Assembly (NCBI GenBank): GCA_037074615.1
Contig: CM073560.1
Location: 9,679,501 to 9,743,500, forward strand
Source of the DNA: Leucaena leucocephala
Taxonomy: Eukaryota; Streptophyta; Magnoliopsida; Fabales; Fabaceae
DNA length: 64,000 nucleotides
Direction of reading: 5' to 3'
Of this stretch, positions 1 to 10,238 are shown one piece after another. Position numbers and translations under genes: made by a program. The notes beneath the pieces were generated by a model. The model saw nothing but the letters and a program-made list of their open reading frames with translations, was not told the DNA's origin and searched no databases. Position 1 is the first letter of the stretch, and every line of letters starts with the position of its first letter.

Positions 1-1441
1 AGCCCAAGTACTCTGATGGTACGATTCCCAAGAAACATCCCTTGGTAAATTACCAAAATACCCCTGAGTGCCCTTTGTTGCACTATTTTAACCCTAAGGG
101 TAAAATCGTCATTTTACACCCTTCTGTACTCTGTCAGGGCATATACTGACTCTAAGTAACTTCATCTGCATGTACCTTGGCTTCTGGACCTATCCAGAAT
201 GACCAAAATGCCCTTCATTCATCTGTTACCCTTTTATACAACACAGGGGCATTTTTGTAATTTCACACTTTTCCGGGGTTCTGCAGGACACTGGCCCACC
301 TATCAGTCCAAGGGTCTTACTGGGCCTTGTTGGCGCCATTATTGGGCCTCTCAGGGTCCATTACCTTCATGGCACACATTACGAGGAATCTTCCCCCGTT
401 AATGTTTATTAAATATTTTATCTATTATTCACCGTTTATACCCATATCCGGACACCGGCTCCTTCTGTCCGATACACTGGCCTACGGTGTTCAGGCATCC
501 CTGTGAGTCATAACAGTCATCTGATTGAGGTCATCCGAACTCATTCAGTCTCTTTTCAAATACCGATAAATTTTCCTATCGGATACCCGGAGGCCTCATA
601 CTCCCGTCTGGATTTTCTGATTTGTGAATAACTTTCTCTACAGGTCTCCTATCGGTATTCTGTCAGTTTCCTGACATCCGCCCCATAAGGACGCATCATC
701 CTGTATTTTCTCACCTAGATCTGAAATCTAGGATATCCGGTATAAATTTTTATAACTTTTGGACGCTCAGTCCATTTATGGCTATCTAGAGTCTTCAAAA
801 ATTCCTGTATTAAGCCAGATTACCGAGCGTCACTTGCTCTCTCTACCGGTGAAATCTGGGACTGAAATGCTTCCGGACAGTCTAAACCACTTCCGGCCTG
901 ACTTTCTTTAATTACACTTTAGCCCCAAGGAACTTTTCTTCTTTTCAATTAAGTCCCTTTTTATTTGGCTAAAATTACACTTAAGGACCCCACCTTTTTC
1001 TCTACTTTTCCTTTTTGGCTTTATACTTTCCATAGTTGCACTTAAGCCCCTTCATTTTCTTTCTTTTGCAATTTAATCCCTTTCTTTGCATAAATGGCCA
1101 TCATATCCCTAGGGACTTTCACTATTTATATATCAGTCCCTGGACTTTTACTTATTTGTAGTTTAGTCCCTAAAAACCCTCTGTATGTTTCGGGAACTTC
1201 TGCTCAAAGGGATATTCCTCACATTCCTCATTTTGAACCTAGGTAAACTGTCCCGATTCTGTAGGTTAAAGACTTAACTCATCTTTAAATCCTGAAGGAC
1301 TTAGCTTATCCCTCAGATTCCTACAAAATACAGGTAAGTGATCCGCCCATATCAGATTACTACCCTGGGACTACGGGTTTAGCAGCCTGCCCATATCAGA
1401 CTACTTCCCAGTTCTCCTAGACCAAAAATTGGGATGTTACA
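1..1441 (-). repeat. Long gypsy-type LTR, cut by the window edge (LL-1)
   Basis: This stretch aligns by eye with 47148-48671, the right-hand part of the solo LTR at 45582-48671, and ends with the same terminus GGATGTTACA. Read on the minus strand the LTR starts TGTAACATCCC. Beyond 1441 there is no polypurine tract, unlike the gag-only element at 34926, so 1441 is probably the outer edge of a solo LTR or of a 5' LTR. The target duplication cannot be tested because the other end lies outside the window. The block at about 1010-1212 is replaced by unrelated sequence in the copy at 48150-48513. Long LTRs with TGTAACA starts are typical of Tekay/Del chromoviruses; that assignment is inference. Confidence 0.85.
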
Positions 1442-1740
1442 TATTGCAGATATAGTCCCAGTTGTAGTCACATGTGGCAAGCACAGTGCAGTCCATTCAG
1501 AGCCAGTGGATGCCTTACTGAGTGTCATATTGACACAAATTTTGGGCATCACAACTCCTCTGACGATGCCTGTTATTAGTGTCATGCCTTTGGTCATATC
1601 ATTCCCACCACCCCTGCTCCCACACCGCCTTGCCCTTACAGTTCCATAGTAGCTGCCACTGCCAGATCTTAACGAGGATGTTCAAAATAAAGCATAACAT
1701 CCCTAAGCAAATTTCTGTCCTTTTTTAAAAACATTGTTAT
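1442..1740. other. Spacer, no feature recognised
   Basis: About 300 bases lie between two LTRs. A 71-codon plus-strand frame (1434-1649) overlaps the LTR end and resembles nothing I recognise. The stretch is probably old flanking repeat sequence. Confidence 0.4.
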
Positions 1741-3664
1741 TGTTGAAAATTGTGCCCTAGGGACCAATCATTGTCTTATAAACATTATTGTTTTATGAAT
1801 TTCTTAATTATGTTATCACATTATTTGCATGTTTACTGTGATGACCATCCTTGGATAACTCATGATCTTATCCTAAATATCCCTGGTCGGTCATCTATGC
1901 AGGAGCAGAGATGAAATAAGACCAGTATGACTTTGAAGATATATAGAGATATAAATCAAAGTCATAGGCACATGTAAGAGTACAGGGTGTTGGACCGACA
2001 CGCTATGAGAGAACTGCATGGGTTAAGTCATAAGCTTCTCTCATATACAAGCCATGTCACTATGCCCTTTGACCTGAGATCATCATAGATTCCTAAATGA
2101 CAAACGCTCAGCTTTGACCTAGTCAAAAGTCACTTTTGACCGAGTGATCATAAAGGCTATGTTCGGGCTTAGTGGTTTTTCATACGGAGGAACGTGAATG
2201 GTCAAGATGGAATTTGTCCCTCACATTCGTAGAGAAATATTACTGGGCCCCTCGATGAGTGAGTCTGAGAAATGTATGGCCATACTGTAATGGAAAGATA
2301 GTTCCATTTCTATAGTCAGACTACTCAGGAATCGAGAAAGTAATGGTGAGGAACAGGAGGATGACATTCTCCATGCCTCATCCATGACCCAAATATTGTG
2401 TGACAAAAGGGACGTGATATGGTTGTATGAAAGGTTACATCGTTTATCGATCCTCATATGATTTGGGTAGTCGTAATGCCTTGCTAGAGACCTCTTACGA
2501 CTTGTGGGTCAGTATAGTAACTGGCCCACTACCAACTTCATATGGGCCTACAAGGTCGCACACAAAACAGCCCAATATGAGCTATGATATCCAGATTCAT
2601 TGAATCTAAGAGATGTCTAGATTCAATGAATAATCTAGGGTGGATATATATTTTTTCTACATATATAAATTAGTATATATATATTATATATAATATAAGA
2701 GATATTTGCAAGATTTAATTTATAAGGATAAATTAAATCTCTATCACTTTTGAATTTGAATTTAAATGGATATGATCTATTTGAATTTGAAATTCAAATT
2801 GATAAGATATCTCAAATTTGATTTATGAGAATAAATCAAATATAATTCCGTCTTATCTTTATTTTAAATTAAATAAATAGGTGAATTAAATCTGTGAGAC
2901 GGATTTAATATAAACCATATTTATTTAATTAGTTTCTTATTAAATTATGCAATATATGATATTATATTAATTTCAGAATTAATATAAGATTAATTCTAAA
3001 ATCTAGCCCAATTAGAAGCCCGATATCATCCTATATATTTGACATTAGGAGCTAGGGTTCTACACAGACGTGAGAAAAAGGAGCAAGGAGAGTGCAAAAG
3101 GTTTGCAGATAAGAAACTGCCGAAATAGAGACGGTGAGGACGGAATCTTGAGAAAGCCCTAGAGGGATAAGAGGCGCTAGCACGTTGTTCGTGATTGGAA
3201 CGCTGTTCGTGTGGATACCAGTAGAGGAAGTCGATCTGAGTTGTCAACTTCTTGCGATCGAGAAAAGAGCACTAGGTACGACGAAATCGCGACCAGTTGA
3301 CACAGAGGTCGCGACTAAATTGGCATCTGAACGTCAGAAATCCGAAAAGAGACTACAGGTCGCGACTAGAAGCAGAGGAAGTCGCGACTGTGAACTCCAG
3401 AGACGAAAGGTCGCGACTAGAAGCTGATTAGGTCGCGACTACAAACTCCAGAGACGACAGGTCGTGACAAGAAGCTGAGGAGGTCGCGACTGAAAACTTC
3501 AGAGGCGAAGAGTCGCGACTAGTAGACACTGAGGTCGTGACTACAGCTTAAATACCGAAGGTAACACTTATTTCTCCTTAACTTAAACACATTCGGTAGA
3601 TCCTGGCTGGGAATGGACAAAATTTGAAAGTTAATTTCCACTACGTGTCTTCCAATTCCCTACA
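1741..3664 (+). repeat. Solo LTR, second family (TGTTG...CA), copy 1
   Basis: The unit starts TGTTGAAAATTGTGCC and ends TACA. It is flanked on both sides by the 5-bp duplication GTTAT (1736-1740 and 3665-3669). A second copy lies at 10239-12183 with its own duplication, so this is a mobile LTR without internal region, a solo LTR formed by recombination between LTRs. It holds an AT-rich centre (2640-3000) and a GTCGCGAC-centred minisatellite near its 3' end. I could not assign the parent lineage because no internal domain is attached. Orientation is arbitrary (the strand that starts TGTTG). Confidence 0.93.
3280..3545 (+). repeat. GTCGCGAC minisatellite in solo LTR copy 1
   Basis: About ten copies of the palindrome GTCGCGAC or its one-step variants (GTCGTGAC) recur every 20-50 bases. 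They are separated by phrases such as AGAAGCTGA and AACTCCAGAGACGA. The same phrases recur in the other solo LTR copy and in the Tat-type element near 61.4 kb. Confidence 0.85.
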
Positions 3665-4080
3665 GTTATTACTTATACTTATTTCACAAAGTTTGGATAT
3701 TATGAATTTAAATTTATAAATTTTATTTTATTTAATTATTTCACAAATTTTAGTTTATTTCATAAAATTTAGTGTATTTCATAAATTGTAGTTTAATTTC
3801 ACAAATTTTACTTTAATTCAATTAATAAATTTTAATTTGCTTTCACTTTTGTAGCGGTTATAAACCTCTACAAAGTTTGTTCTTTGATGTGAACTTTTGT
3901 AGCTGTTACTAACCGCTGCAAACTTGCAAAGTTTAAATTCAAAATTCACCCACCAATATCCGTCATCATGATATTTTGTAGCTGTTACTAACCATTGCAA
4001 ACCTGCAAATTTCAAATTCAAAATTCTTTCTATACGGGATCTGCCATCATGGCATTTTGTAGCTAATCTTAAGGAGTTTT
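3665..4080. repeat. AT-rich tract with two short tandem arrays
   Basis: At about 3735-3830 a 19-20-bp unit (ATTTCACAAATTTTAGTTT-like) is repeated four times with few changes. At 3847, 3895, 3974 and 4055 the word TTTTGTAGC recurs, marking an imperfect array of roughly 80-bp units that share TGTTACTAACC and CTGCAAA. No coding potential is visible. Confidence 0.65.
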
Positions 4081-5486
4081 AATCACGAAATATCAACGGA
4101 ATTAACTCACAACTCGCAATCTTCACTCACTGCAATCCTTAACTCGATTGATTGACAACAAGTAAATTTGATTTGGTTTAGAAAATATGCAAAGACAAAT
4201 TAATTCTTCTATCAGCAGTCATGACTATTAACTACTATGGAATCAATTGAATTAATAACAGAGAATTGATCTACTAGTCCACACTCTATAATATAATTCT
4301 CTTTGAATTTAGAAGAAGTAAGAATAAACTCAATTCTCATAATAATCCATCTCTAATTATTCTGAAACTCTAAATGTTCTTTACTCAAATTAATCAATCA
4401 AAGATCTTGGAAATATTCTGTAACTATACAACTCGTATGAACTACATTTAATTTTCAGACAGAAGCTATGAGTAAAGAAACTCCCTCTTTGTAACGCAAG
4501 AACTTAGTCTCCATCTCTCTAGGCGAACATCAACAACTTAGCTATGCCTCTTTGAGTCAAACTCCACAGAGATGGTGAGAGCTAAGGAAACCATAGAGAA
4601 ATTCTGAAGAACCAAAATGAAAGGTCGAGACAGATCTGGTTTTTACTCCTGTGCAGAATAGAAGTAGTACGGAGGTGGGAAGATCTGTGCCAGGAACAGA
4701 AGCAATCGCGAATGTAGAGGAAGAGAAATGTCCTCCAGCCTCTCGTTCCTCCTCCGTCAAGTCTGTCCAGAAAACTTCGCAAGCATGTGTGCTTCTGTGG
4801 TGAAGTCTCTCCGTCCTCCCGTGACTATGGTGGAATCTGTTGGTGAAGTAGAGATGAAGTTCTCTAGGTGAAATCTGTTGGGTCTATCAAAATATCCTGA
4901 GTGGTCTGTGGTTTAAGTGTGAGTCTGAGAGTCAGCGGGTCTCTGAAAATCTATCCCGAATGTGTGTCCTCTCCAAATCTCAAGCCTATGAGTGAATGTA
5001 CCAGCATGTGCCACTCCACTGCAAGCACGTGCATATGTGAAGACTCCCTTCAGAGGTCTATGAGTGAGGTTTTTGCTACTGTGAATCTGTTCCAGTTGGT
5101 GCATGAGTGTGAGTGACTCTCATCTATCATGCACGTGCCTCTCCAAACCCTCCTTTCTGTGTGTCAAGTCTATAAAGTACCCTTGTCCAGTTATCAAAAA
5201 CTCCATTTAGTTACATTCTAACTAATTTTTCTCTACTTAATTTGTTACATTTATTAGTTGGCTTGGTGGTTAATAAACATTATCCTGTAATGTAATTAAG
5301 AGAAACAAATTATTTGTCCCACCAATAATATCCAAGAATTATTAGAGAAAATGTCAATTATTCCCTTCTTCATTCCAAATTATTTCCTTTATTTATTCAT
5401 CCCAAAATACTTGGTTTTGTTCTCAAAGAAATGGTAAAACTCTTCCAAATCAATCACCAAAATCATAATAAAATATACATTTATCA
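4081..5486 (-). repeat. Probable decayed Tat-type LTR
   Basis: On the minus strand a G-rich tract resembling a polypurine tract (5487-5505, core GTGTGGGCGAAAT) precedes a sequence starting TGATAAATG. This parallels the 3' LTR junction of the Tat-type element at 61566 (GTGGGGGAAT then TGATAAGAC). The left limit was not found and no target duplication could be set, so the extent is approximate. Confidence 0.35.
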
Positions 5487-5975
5487 ATTTCGCCCACACT
5501 AGCATTTTGTACTCTGAGAAAAATTATGTGTCAAAATTTAAATTCAAACACATAGGTTCTACAAAATTGACAAAACAAAATTCAGCATAAGGCACTTGCA
5601 ATCAACAATCTTTTCCCTTCAATTGACAACAACCCAGGCTAATCTCCTGTTAATCAAAAAATCTAACTCATACAATAAAATCATGGTAAGCAATTAACTT
5701 TGAGATTTCCTCACAAGGTATAGTATTTCACTCACTCTCTTATTAGGATTATTTTCACTCAACCATCTAACTTAGGCTTCCCATAGGCTTATCATTTGTC
5801 CAGTCTAGAGTTTTAAAACACTGCATCTATTGTTCCCCAGGTTAGTGAATCAACAACTAATGAGTTTAGTTGTCTTGTAGTACATGCATGGGCAATTTGC
5901 AGTTATCATGATGGGTACCTAAGTGGGGGAACCATCCCCAAAAAGATTGATAACTTTTCTATTGGGATAAAAAAA
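5487..5975 (-). other. Probable non-coding 3' region of a Tat-like element
   Basis: Phrases around 5755-5800 (TTTTCACTCAACC, CCATAGGCTT) recur loosely at 54660-54715, in another region adjoining gypsy gag remains. No coding frame is recognised. The missing last exons of the myotubularin gene would be expected in this direction but are not visible. Confidence 0.3.
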
Positions 5976-6585
5976 GGGGATTGTTCCTGCAACTAAATCA
6001 GCTTTCTTTCAGCATAATTTGCATCTTGTGAGAATAGAATCATTTTTATATTTTGAATTGCTTCTTATAGTTCATCTGATGCCCCCTTCAGAACAATTCC
6101 CAAGTAATATCTTTACTAGTGACCAAATTACACTAGGTTCAAAAGCAAAGAAAACACCAAAACAATGCATGCCAAACACCATAGACATTCCGTAGGATAG
6201 AAAATTGCCTCAAAAAAAAGAAAGAAAAGAAATACCTGTTACATAAGAAGTTTCCAAAGAAACACCTGTTACATAAAAAAGGCGATTGTTCCTGCAACTA
6301 AATCAGCTTTCTTTCAGCATAATTTGCATCTCGTGAGAATAGAATCATTTTTATATTTTGAATTGTTTCTTATAGTTCATCTGATGCCCCCTTCAGAACA
6401 ATTCCCAAGTAATATCTTTACTAGTGACCAAATTACACTAGGTTCAAAAGCAAAGAAAACACCAAAACAATGCATGCCAAACACCATAGACATTCCGTAG
6501 GAAAGAAAATTGCCTCAAAAAAAAAAAAAAAAAAAAAAGAAATACCTGTTACATAAGAAGTTTCCAAAGCGGCAAGAAAGCACAG
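5976..6585. repeat. 305-bp tandem duplication including an exon end
   Basis: Sequence starting GATTGTTCCTGCAACTAAATC occurs near 5979 and again near 6284, a period of 305 bases, with very high similarity by eye. The first copy ends with a fragment of the most 3' myotubularin exon (about 6232-6256, including its splice donor), and the second reaches the full exon at 6546-6610. A poly-A run (6516-6538) lies in the second copy. Confidence 0.85.
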
Positions 6586-6610
6586 AGTCTAAGACGTCCA
6601 CCAGGAAAGC
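6546..6610 (-). pseudogene. MTM: MTM exon remnant (AFLVDVLDSVLSCRFGNFLCN)
   Basis: The 65-bp exon follows acceptor TTCAG and ends AACAG before GTATTT, phase 2. It reads on in frame from the exon at 6731-6790. It is the most 3' exon recognised, and its end is also present in the first copy of the 305-bp duplication. Confidence 0.88.
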
Positions 6611-6730
6611 CTGAATCATACAACAGTACAAGTCATCAGTAGTAGAGAGACCAGAAACAGAGCCAGAAAACAAAGAATGAAATAGAGGAATATTTGCAGA
6701 AAAAGTCACACATGGTAAAGGAATACTTAC

Positions 6731-6790
6731 TGAGGAGAATTCAAGAGCAAAAGGATACGTCCGCAACAATTGTGAAACACAATCAACCCA
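6731..6790 (-). pseudogene. MTM: MTM exon remnant (WVDCVSQLLRTYPFALEFSS)
   Basis: The 60-bp exon lies between a CTTTTTCAG acceptor and a GTAAGT donor, phase 0 at both ends. The reading frame is undamaged. Confidence 0.9.
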
Positions 6791-7028
6791 CTGAAAAAGA
6801 GAAAGATATATAAAGCTCATCTACTTGAGCAATAAGAACAAAAATAGAAACACTAGGATAAGCATTCACACTCAAGCAATCAAAAATTTAATCTACACGT
6901 GCTTCAACCATGATTGCAAAGCGTGGAAGTTAATCTTCCTCTATGAACTCTCTTATTCTCTCACCTGGTTTCTGACCAGGTCAAACAGCTAGTAAGAGAG
7001 CTTATTGACGAATATACAAGGCACACAC

Positions 7029-7226
7029 CTGCAGAAAAATTGGAGAGTAGTTGTTTGATGTTTGTGCATGGGAGGTTGGAGGTTGGGAACTGAATGCTCC
7101 TGATGATTGATTTCCGGAAGATTGCCAAGACAACTCAGGAGTGTTGCCACTTCCAGTGACTGATTGCATTCCAACACGATCTGAAAATAGATGACCAAAC
7201 GCTAACCAGTCTTTTTCAACAAGTGC
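7029..7226 (-). pseudogene. MTM: MTM exon remnant (ALVEKDWLAFGH...SPIFLQ)
   Basis: The 198-bp exon (66 codons) opens after ATATGCAG and ends CTGCAG before GTGTGT. It encodes the conserved ALVEKDWLAFGH and FSDRVGM strings, then a Ser/Gln-rich linker ending SPIFLQ. It is open throughout and phase 0 at both ends. Confidence 0.92.
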
Positions 7227-7906
7227 CTGCATATGGAAGAAAATAGGAAAGCACAATCAGAACAGCAAGGCCATAGATGTAATTACGTGAAAAATTGCAA
7301 AATTGATTGTTAAAAATGTTAAAAATGAGTACCAAAAATATGAAAGATAAGTATTGAAAATATGAAAAAAGAGTGATAAAAAGATTAACTCAGAAAATCC
7401 TTTAAAGGCAAAATTGCCCCAAAAAATTATTTTAAGATGTTAAGTGCTACTGAAAAATATTTTAGGATGCTGGATACATCTTCACTAAACGTTTGGGGAG
7501 CTAATGGCAAGGTTAAAATTGCTCCTGAAAAAATACTTTAAGGGCAAAATTGAACAACAAAATACTTCAGGATATTGGACATACCTAAAAAAATACTTAA
7601 GGTGTTGGATAAATCCCAATTGGATGACTAAAACAGTACTTGACATTCAATTGGATGACTAATGCTAATAGTTACGTCACTTTACAATAAGATTATTTAT
7701 TCTCCTTAGTATGTTGTGTGATCACCAAATCATTTAGGTAGGTAGCATTTTATTTTCTCTTTATATAGTTCAGGGGCTGCACTACAATTCATTTTCCTTT
7801 TGTATCTATTTGAGCTAGGGATTCAACAAAATTCAGAAGTCAAGGGAAAACACAACGTGTCTCTAGCTATTCAGAAAAAAACAAACATGTAAAGAGAAGC
7901 ATTTAC

Positions 7907-7984
7907 CTTAAACCCTTCCGATAGTATGGATCAAGCAACAAACTGGCAAGTGAAACCAACTGAGTTGTTCTATCTCATCCATCG
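7907..7984 (-). pseudogene. MTM: MTM exon remnant with stop in catalytic loop
   Basis: The exon supplies the second half of the CX5R loop. After acceptor CTCCAG it reads (S)DG-stop-DRTTQLVSLA, so the family's invariant Trp codon TGG is TGA here. LLLDPYYR follows. The exon is 78 bp, 7 nt short of a phase-compatible length, and the missing bases follow DPYYR. The donor GTAAAT is intact. Confidence 0.9.
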
Positions 7985-8019
7985 CTGGAGAAATGAAACA
8001 GTAAGATATTAAATACCAA

Positions 8020-8560
8020 GTGTGTGTTTGGGAGCCCGTTTCAAAATCAATTATGGGCCAAAACCGCGGTTTGAAAATTTTTTACACAAACAACTATTTT
8101 TATTGAGAATTGATTCTGGGCAAAACCTCGGTTTGAAACCGCGGTTTTGAATAAGCCACTGAAAATAGCTTTTGGTTTGAAACCTAGGTTTTGGATTATC
8201 CAATTACTATTATACCCTTACTTTTTCTTACACCCTCTCTCCTCTCTCCTCTCTTTTCTCTATCATCTCTCCTCTCTCTTCTCTTATCTCTCTTTTTCTC
8301 TTTCCTCTCTCTTCTTTTATCTCTCTTTTTCTCTCTCCTCTCTCCTCTCTCCTCTCTCCTCTCTACACTCTCTTCTCTCTCCTCTTTCTTCTCTACCATT
8401 TTCATCTCTCTTACTTTTAATCATATCATACCCTTTTTAGTAATTTACCAATATAAAAAGTGATTCTACTACTAATCATCCAAACATCTTTATTCCCAAA
8501 ATCTATTCTTCCTAAAATCTATTCTACCCAAAATCTATTCTCCAAAAGCTAATCCAAACA
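8020..8560. mobile_element. Miniature repeat with GTGTGTTTGG ends and CT-rich core
   Basis: The left end reads GTGTGTTTGG and the right end CCAAACACAC, short inverted ends. Inside lie diverged phrases (GGTTTGAAACC) and a (CTCTC)n tract at 8228-8440 that generates spurious long frames on both strands. The window end (63846-64000) holds a related unit. The target duplication was not resolved, so the superfamily is not assigned. It sits in an intron of the pseudogene. Confidence 0.5.
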
Positions 8561-8958
8561 CACCCCAAATCAACATGTTTGAGAAATCTACCACTCATAC
8601 AAGTGAAGTGATATTGATAAGACTAACAGATAAGTGGAGTCGTCAAGGGACAAGGATGATTTGAGGGGCTTATTACATCCTTTATCCATAGCCTAGAACT
8701 TCTTGTTACCTAGAAATCTTTCACTTAGAAGGGCTGTCATCCAATTAAGACCTTTCATATTTGATGCTTTTCCAGATTATTATAATAATTAGAGGGCTGC
8801 CAGTGTGTGTTTGTGCATGTGAGCCTTTCCATTCATCATATTTTTCTTTTCCAACCATAATTTTAAGCAAACTTGAAAATCATGTCGGGTATACAATGAA
8901 AGATCCAAGTGTACTTCATATTTTTAAACAGATAAAAAAAATGCACCATGATAAGCAC

Positions 8959-9128
8959 CTGCAATGTACAAGCACAGAAGCCTTTTCAATAGCAACACGA
9001 GTAGCAATCCAAGCTGAGCCAGCCAAGACATTTTGAATGTGCAGTAACCATCCACTGTCCCCAAGTGTTGATACTGAAGCTGACATACTACTTAGTAATC
9101 CTCCACCCCATGTCCACCCACCATTCCT
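8959..9128 (-). pseudogene. MTM: MTM exon remnant (GGWTWGG...VLVHC)
   Basis: The 170-bp exon opens after TTTACAG with RNGGWTWGGG, continues SSMSASVSTLGDSGWL and IQNVLAGSAWIA, and ends with VLVHC, the catalytic Cys, plus AG (phase 2) before GTGCTT. The Cys codon is intact, while the Trp four residues later, in the next exon, is not. Confidence 0.93.
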
Positions 9129-9854
9129 CTGTAAATAGAACCCACAAAAGAACATATTCAATTGGTAAAACCCATCTCAAGATATACAAGCCCATAATAA
9201 TCAAGACAGCCTTTTGCTGAACTACAGTAGTTTGCCATTATCAAAGATAATATTGAAAACCATTTCTATCACTTCCCATGGAACATTAAGCTTTTAGGAT
9301 GATCAAGTCCTTGGCATTATAAGAAAACTTTCATGACTGAGCATGGACTAGGGAGTTCATTACTTTGGCCAAGAAGTAAACTCCAGCATTAAAGTGGGTT
9401 TTAGAGAAGCATCAAGGAAAAACATAGTTTGGAATGGGGATTGTTGGCATTATGCCATAATAGGGTAAAACTCTTGATTCCCAACCCAAACTCATTCCAT
9501 GTCAAGAAAATCAGTCCTTTCAATAGTTGACATCGCTGAAGAATGGATTTTATATTTTTTTAGCAAGCATGTTAGAGATCAATATGAAATATTTTTGGAC
9601 TTATGATGAACCATCAACAAGAAAAAGGCACTACATGTATAAATATCTCAAAATATAGTGAAATTGTATTTACCGGTAGTTATTGTCATCACTCTCAGTA
9701 GATAATATAGGTTATGAATATTTTTCTGCATTTTCGAATGTCAGCTCGTGTGTTAGGGATACAATAGGAAATAGCTAAATCAGTCACGTATACACTCTGT
9801 GTATTTGCATGCACACCATAGTATTCCAAAAAAGATATTTCCTAGTTTTGACCT
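9129..9854. other. Intron sequence, left of Copia-1
   Basis: AT-rich non-coding sequence joins the 8959-9128 exon to the Copia-1 insertion. It resumes at 16291 on the other side of the element. No other feature is seen. Confidence 0.6.
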
Positions 9855-10051
9855 TGTGGACTTTCAAAGTCCTGAATAATTCGATGCATTCATTCATAGG
9901 TCATAAACGATTAAATAGAATATAAGGGAATTTGAATTCTAATATCCCGAGATCTTCTCCTATAATACTATGATTTAATCTTCCTAATATCTCTCCACAT
10001 ATCTCCTAATATCCCGTAACAATCATATATTATATATACATAATTACCACA
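9855..10051 (-). repeat. Copia-1 3' LTR
   Basis: The 197-bp repeat is matched by 16089-16285. On the minus strand it directly follows the purine tract at 10052-10062. Confidence 0.95.
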
Positions 10052-10238
10052 CTCTCCCTCAAGTTGGATCATAGATATTGATCATGTTCAACTTGTCTAC
10101 AAAGCGCTCAAATACATCTTTTGGTAATCTTTAGTAAGGATATTGGCCAACTATAACTTGGTGGGAACATAGGACTGATCAATAATCCCATCTTCAACTT
10201 TTTCTCTAATGAAGTGTCGGTCCACTTCAACATGTTCG
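10052..10238 (-). pseudogene. Copia-1 RNase H, C-terminal part
   Basis: Read across the solo LTR, the minus strand gives NPVKHSRTE then HVEVDRHFIREK and LANILTKDYQKMY, the usual end of copia RNase H. The break falls exactly at the GTTCG duplication of the solo LTR. An in-frame TAG follows YVPTKL. Confidence 0.88.

Noticed and set aside
1434..1649. 71-codon plus-strand frame as a gene
   Set aside because: It starts inside the LTR end and matches nothing recognised.
3280..3545. Regularly spaced palindromic repeats suggesting a CRISPR-like array
   Set aside because: Units are degenerate, spacers are themselves repetitive, and the array sits inside a plant LTR with target duplications. It is a minisatellite.
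8147..8463. Overlapping 70-97-codon frames on both strands
   Set aside because: They are translations of a (CTCTC)n low-complexity tract (Ser/Leu- or Arg/Glu-only protein), not genes.
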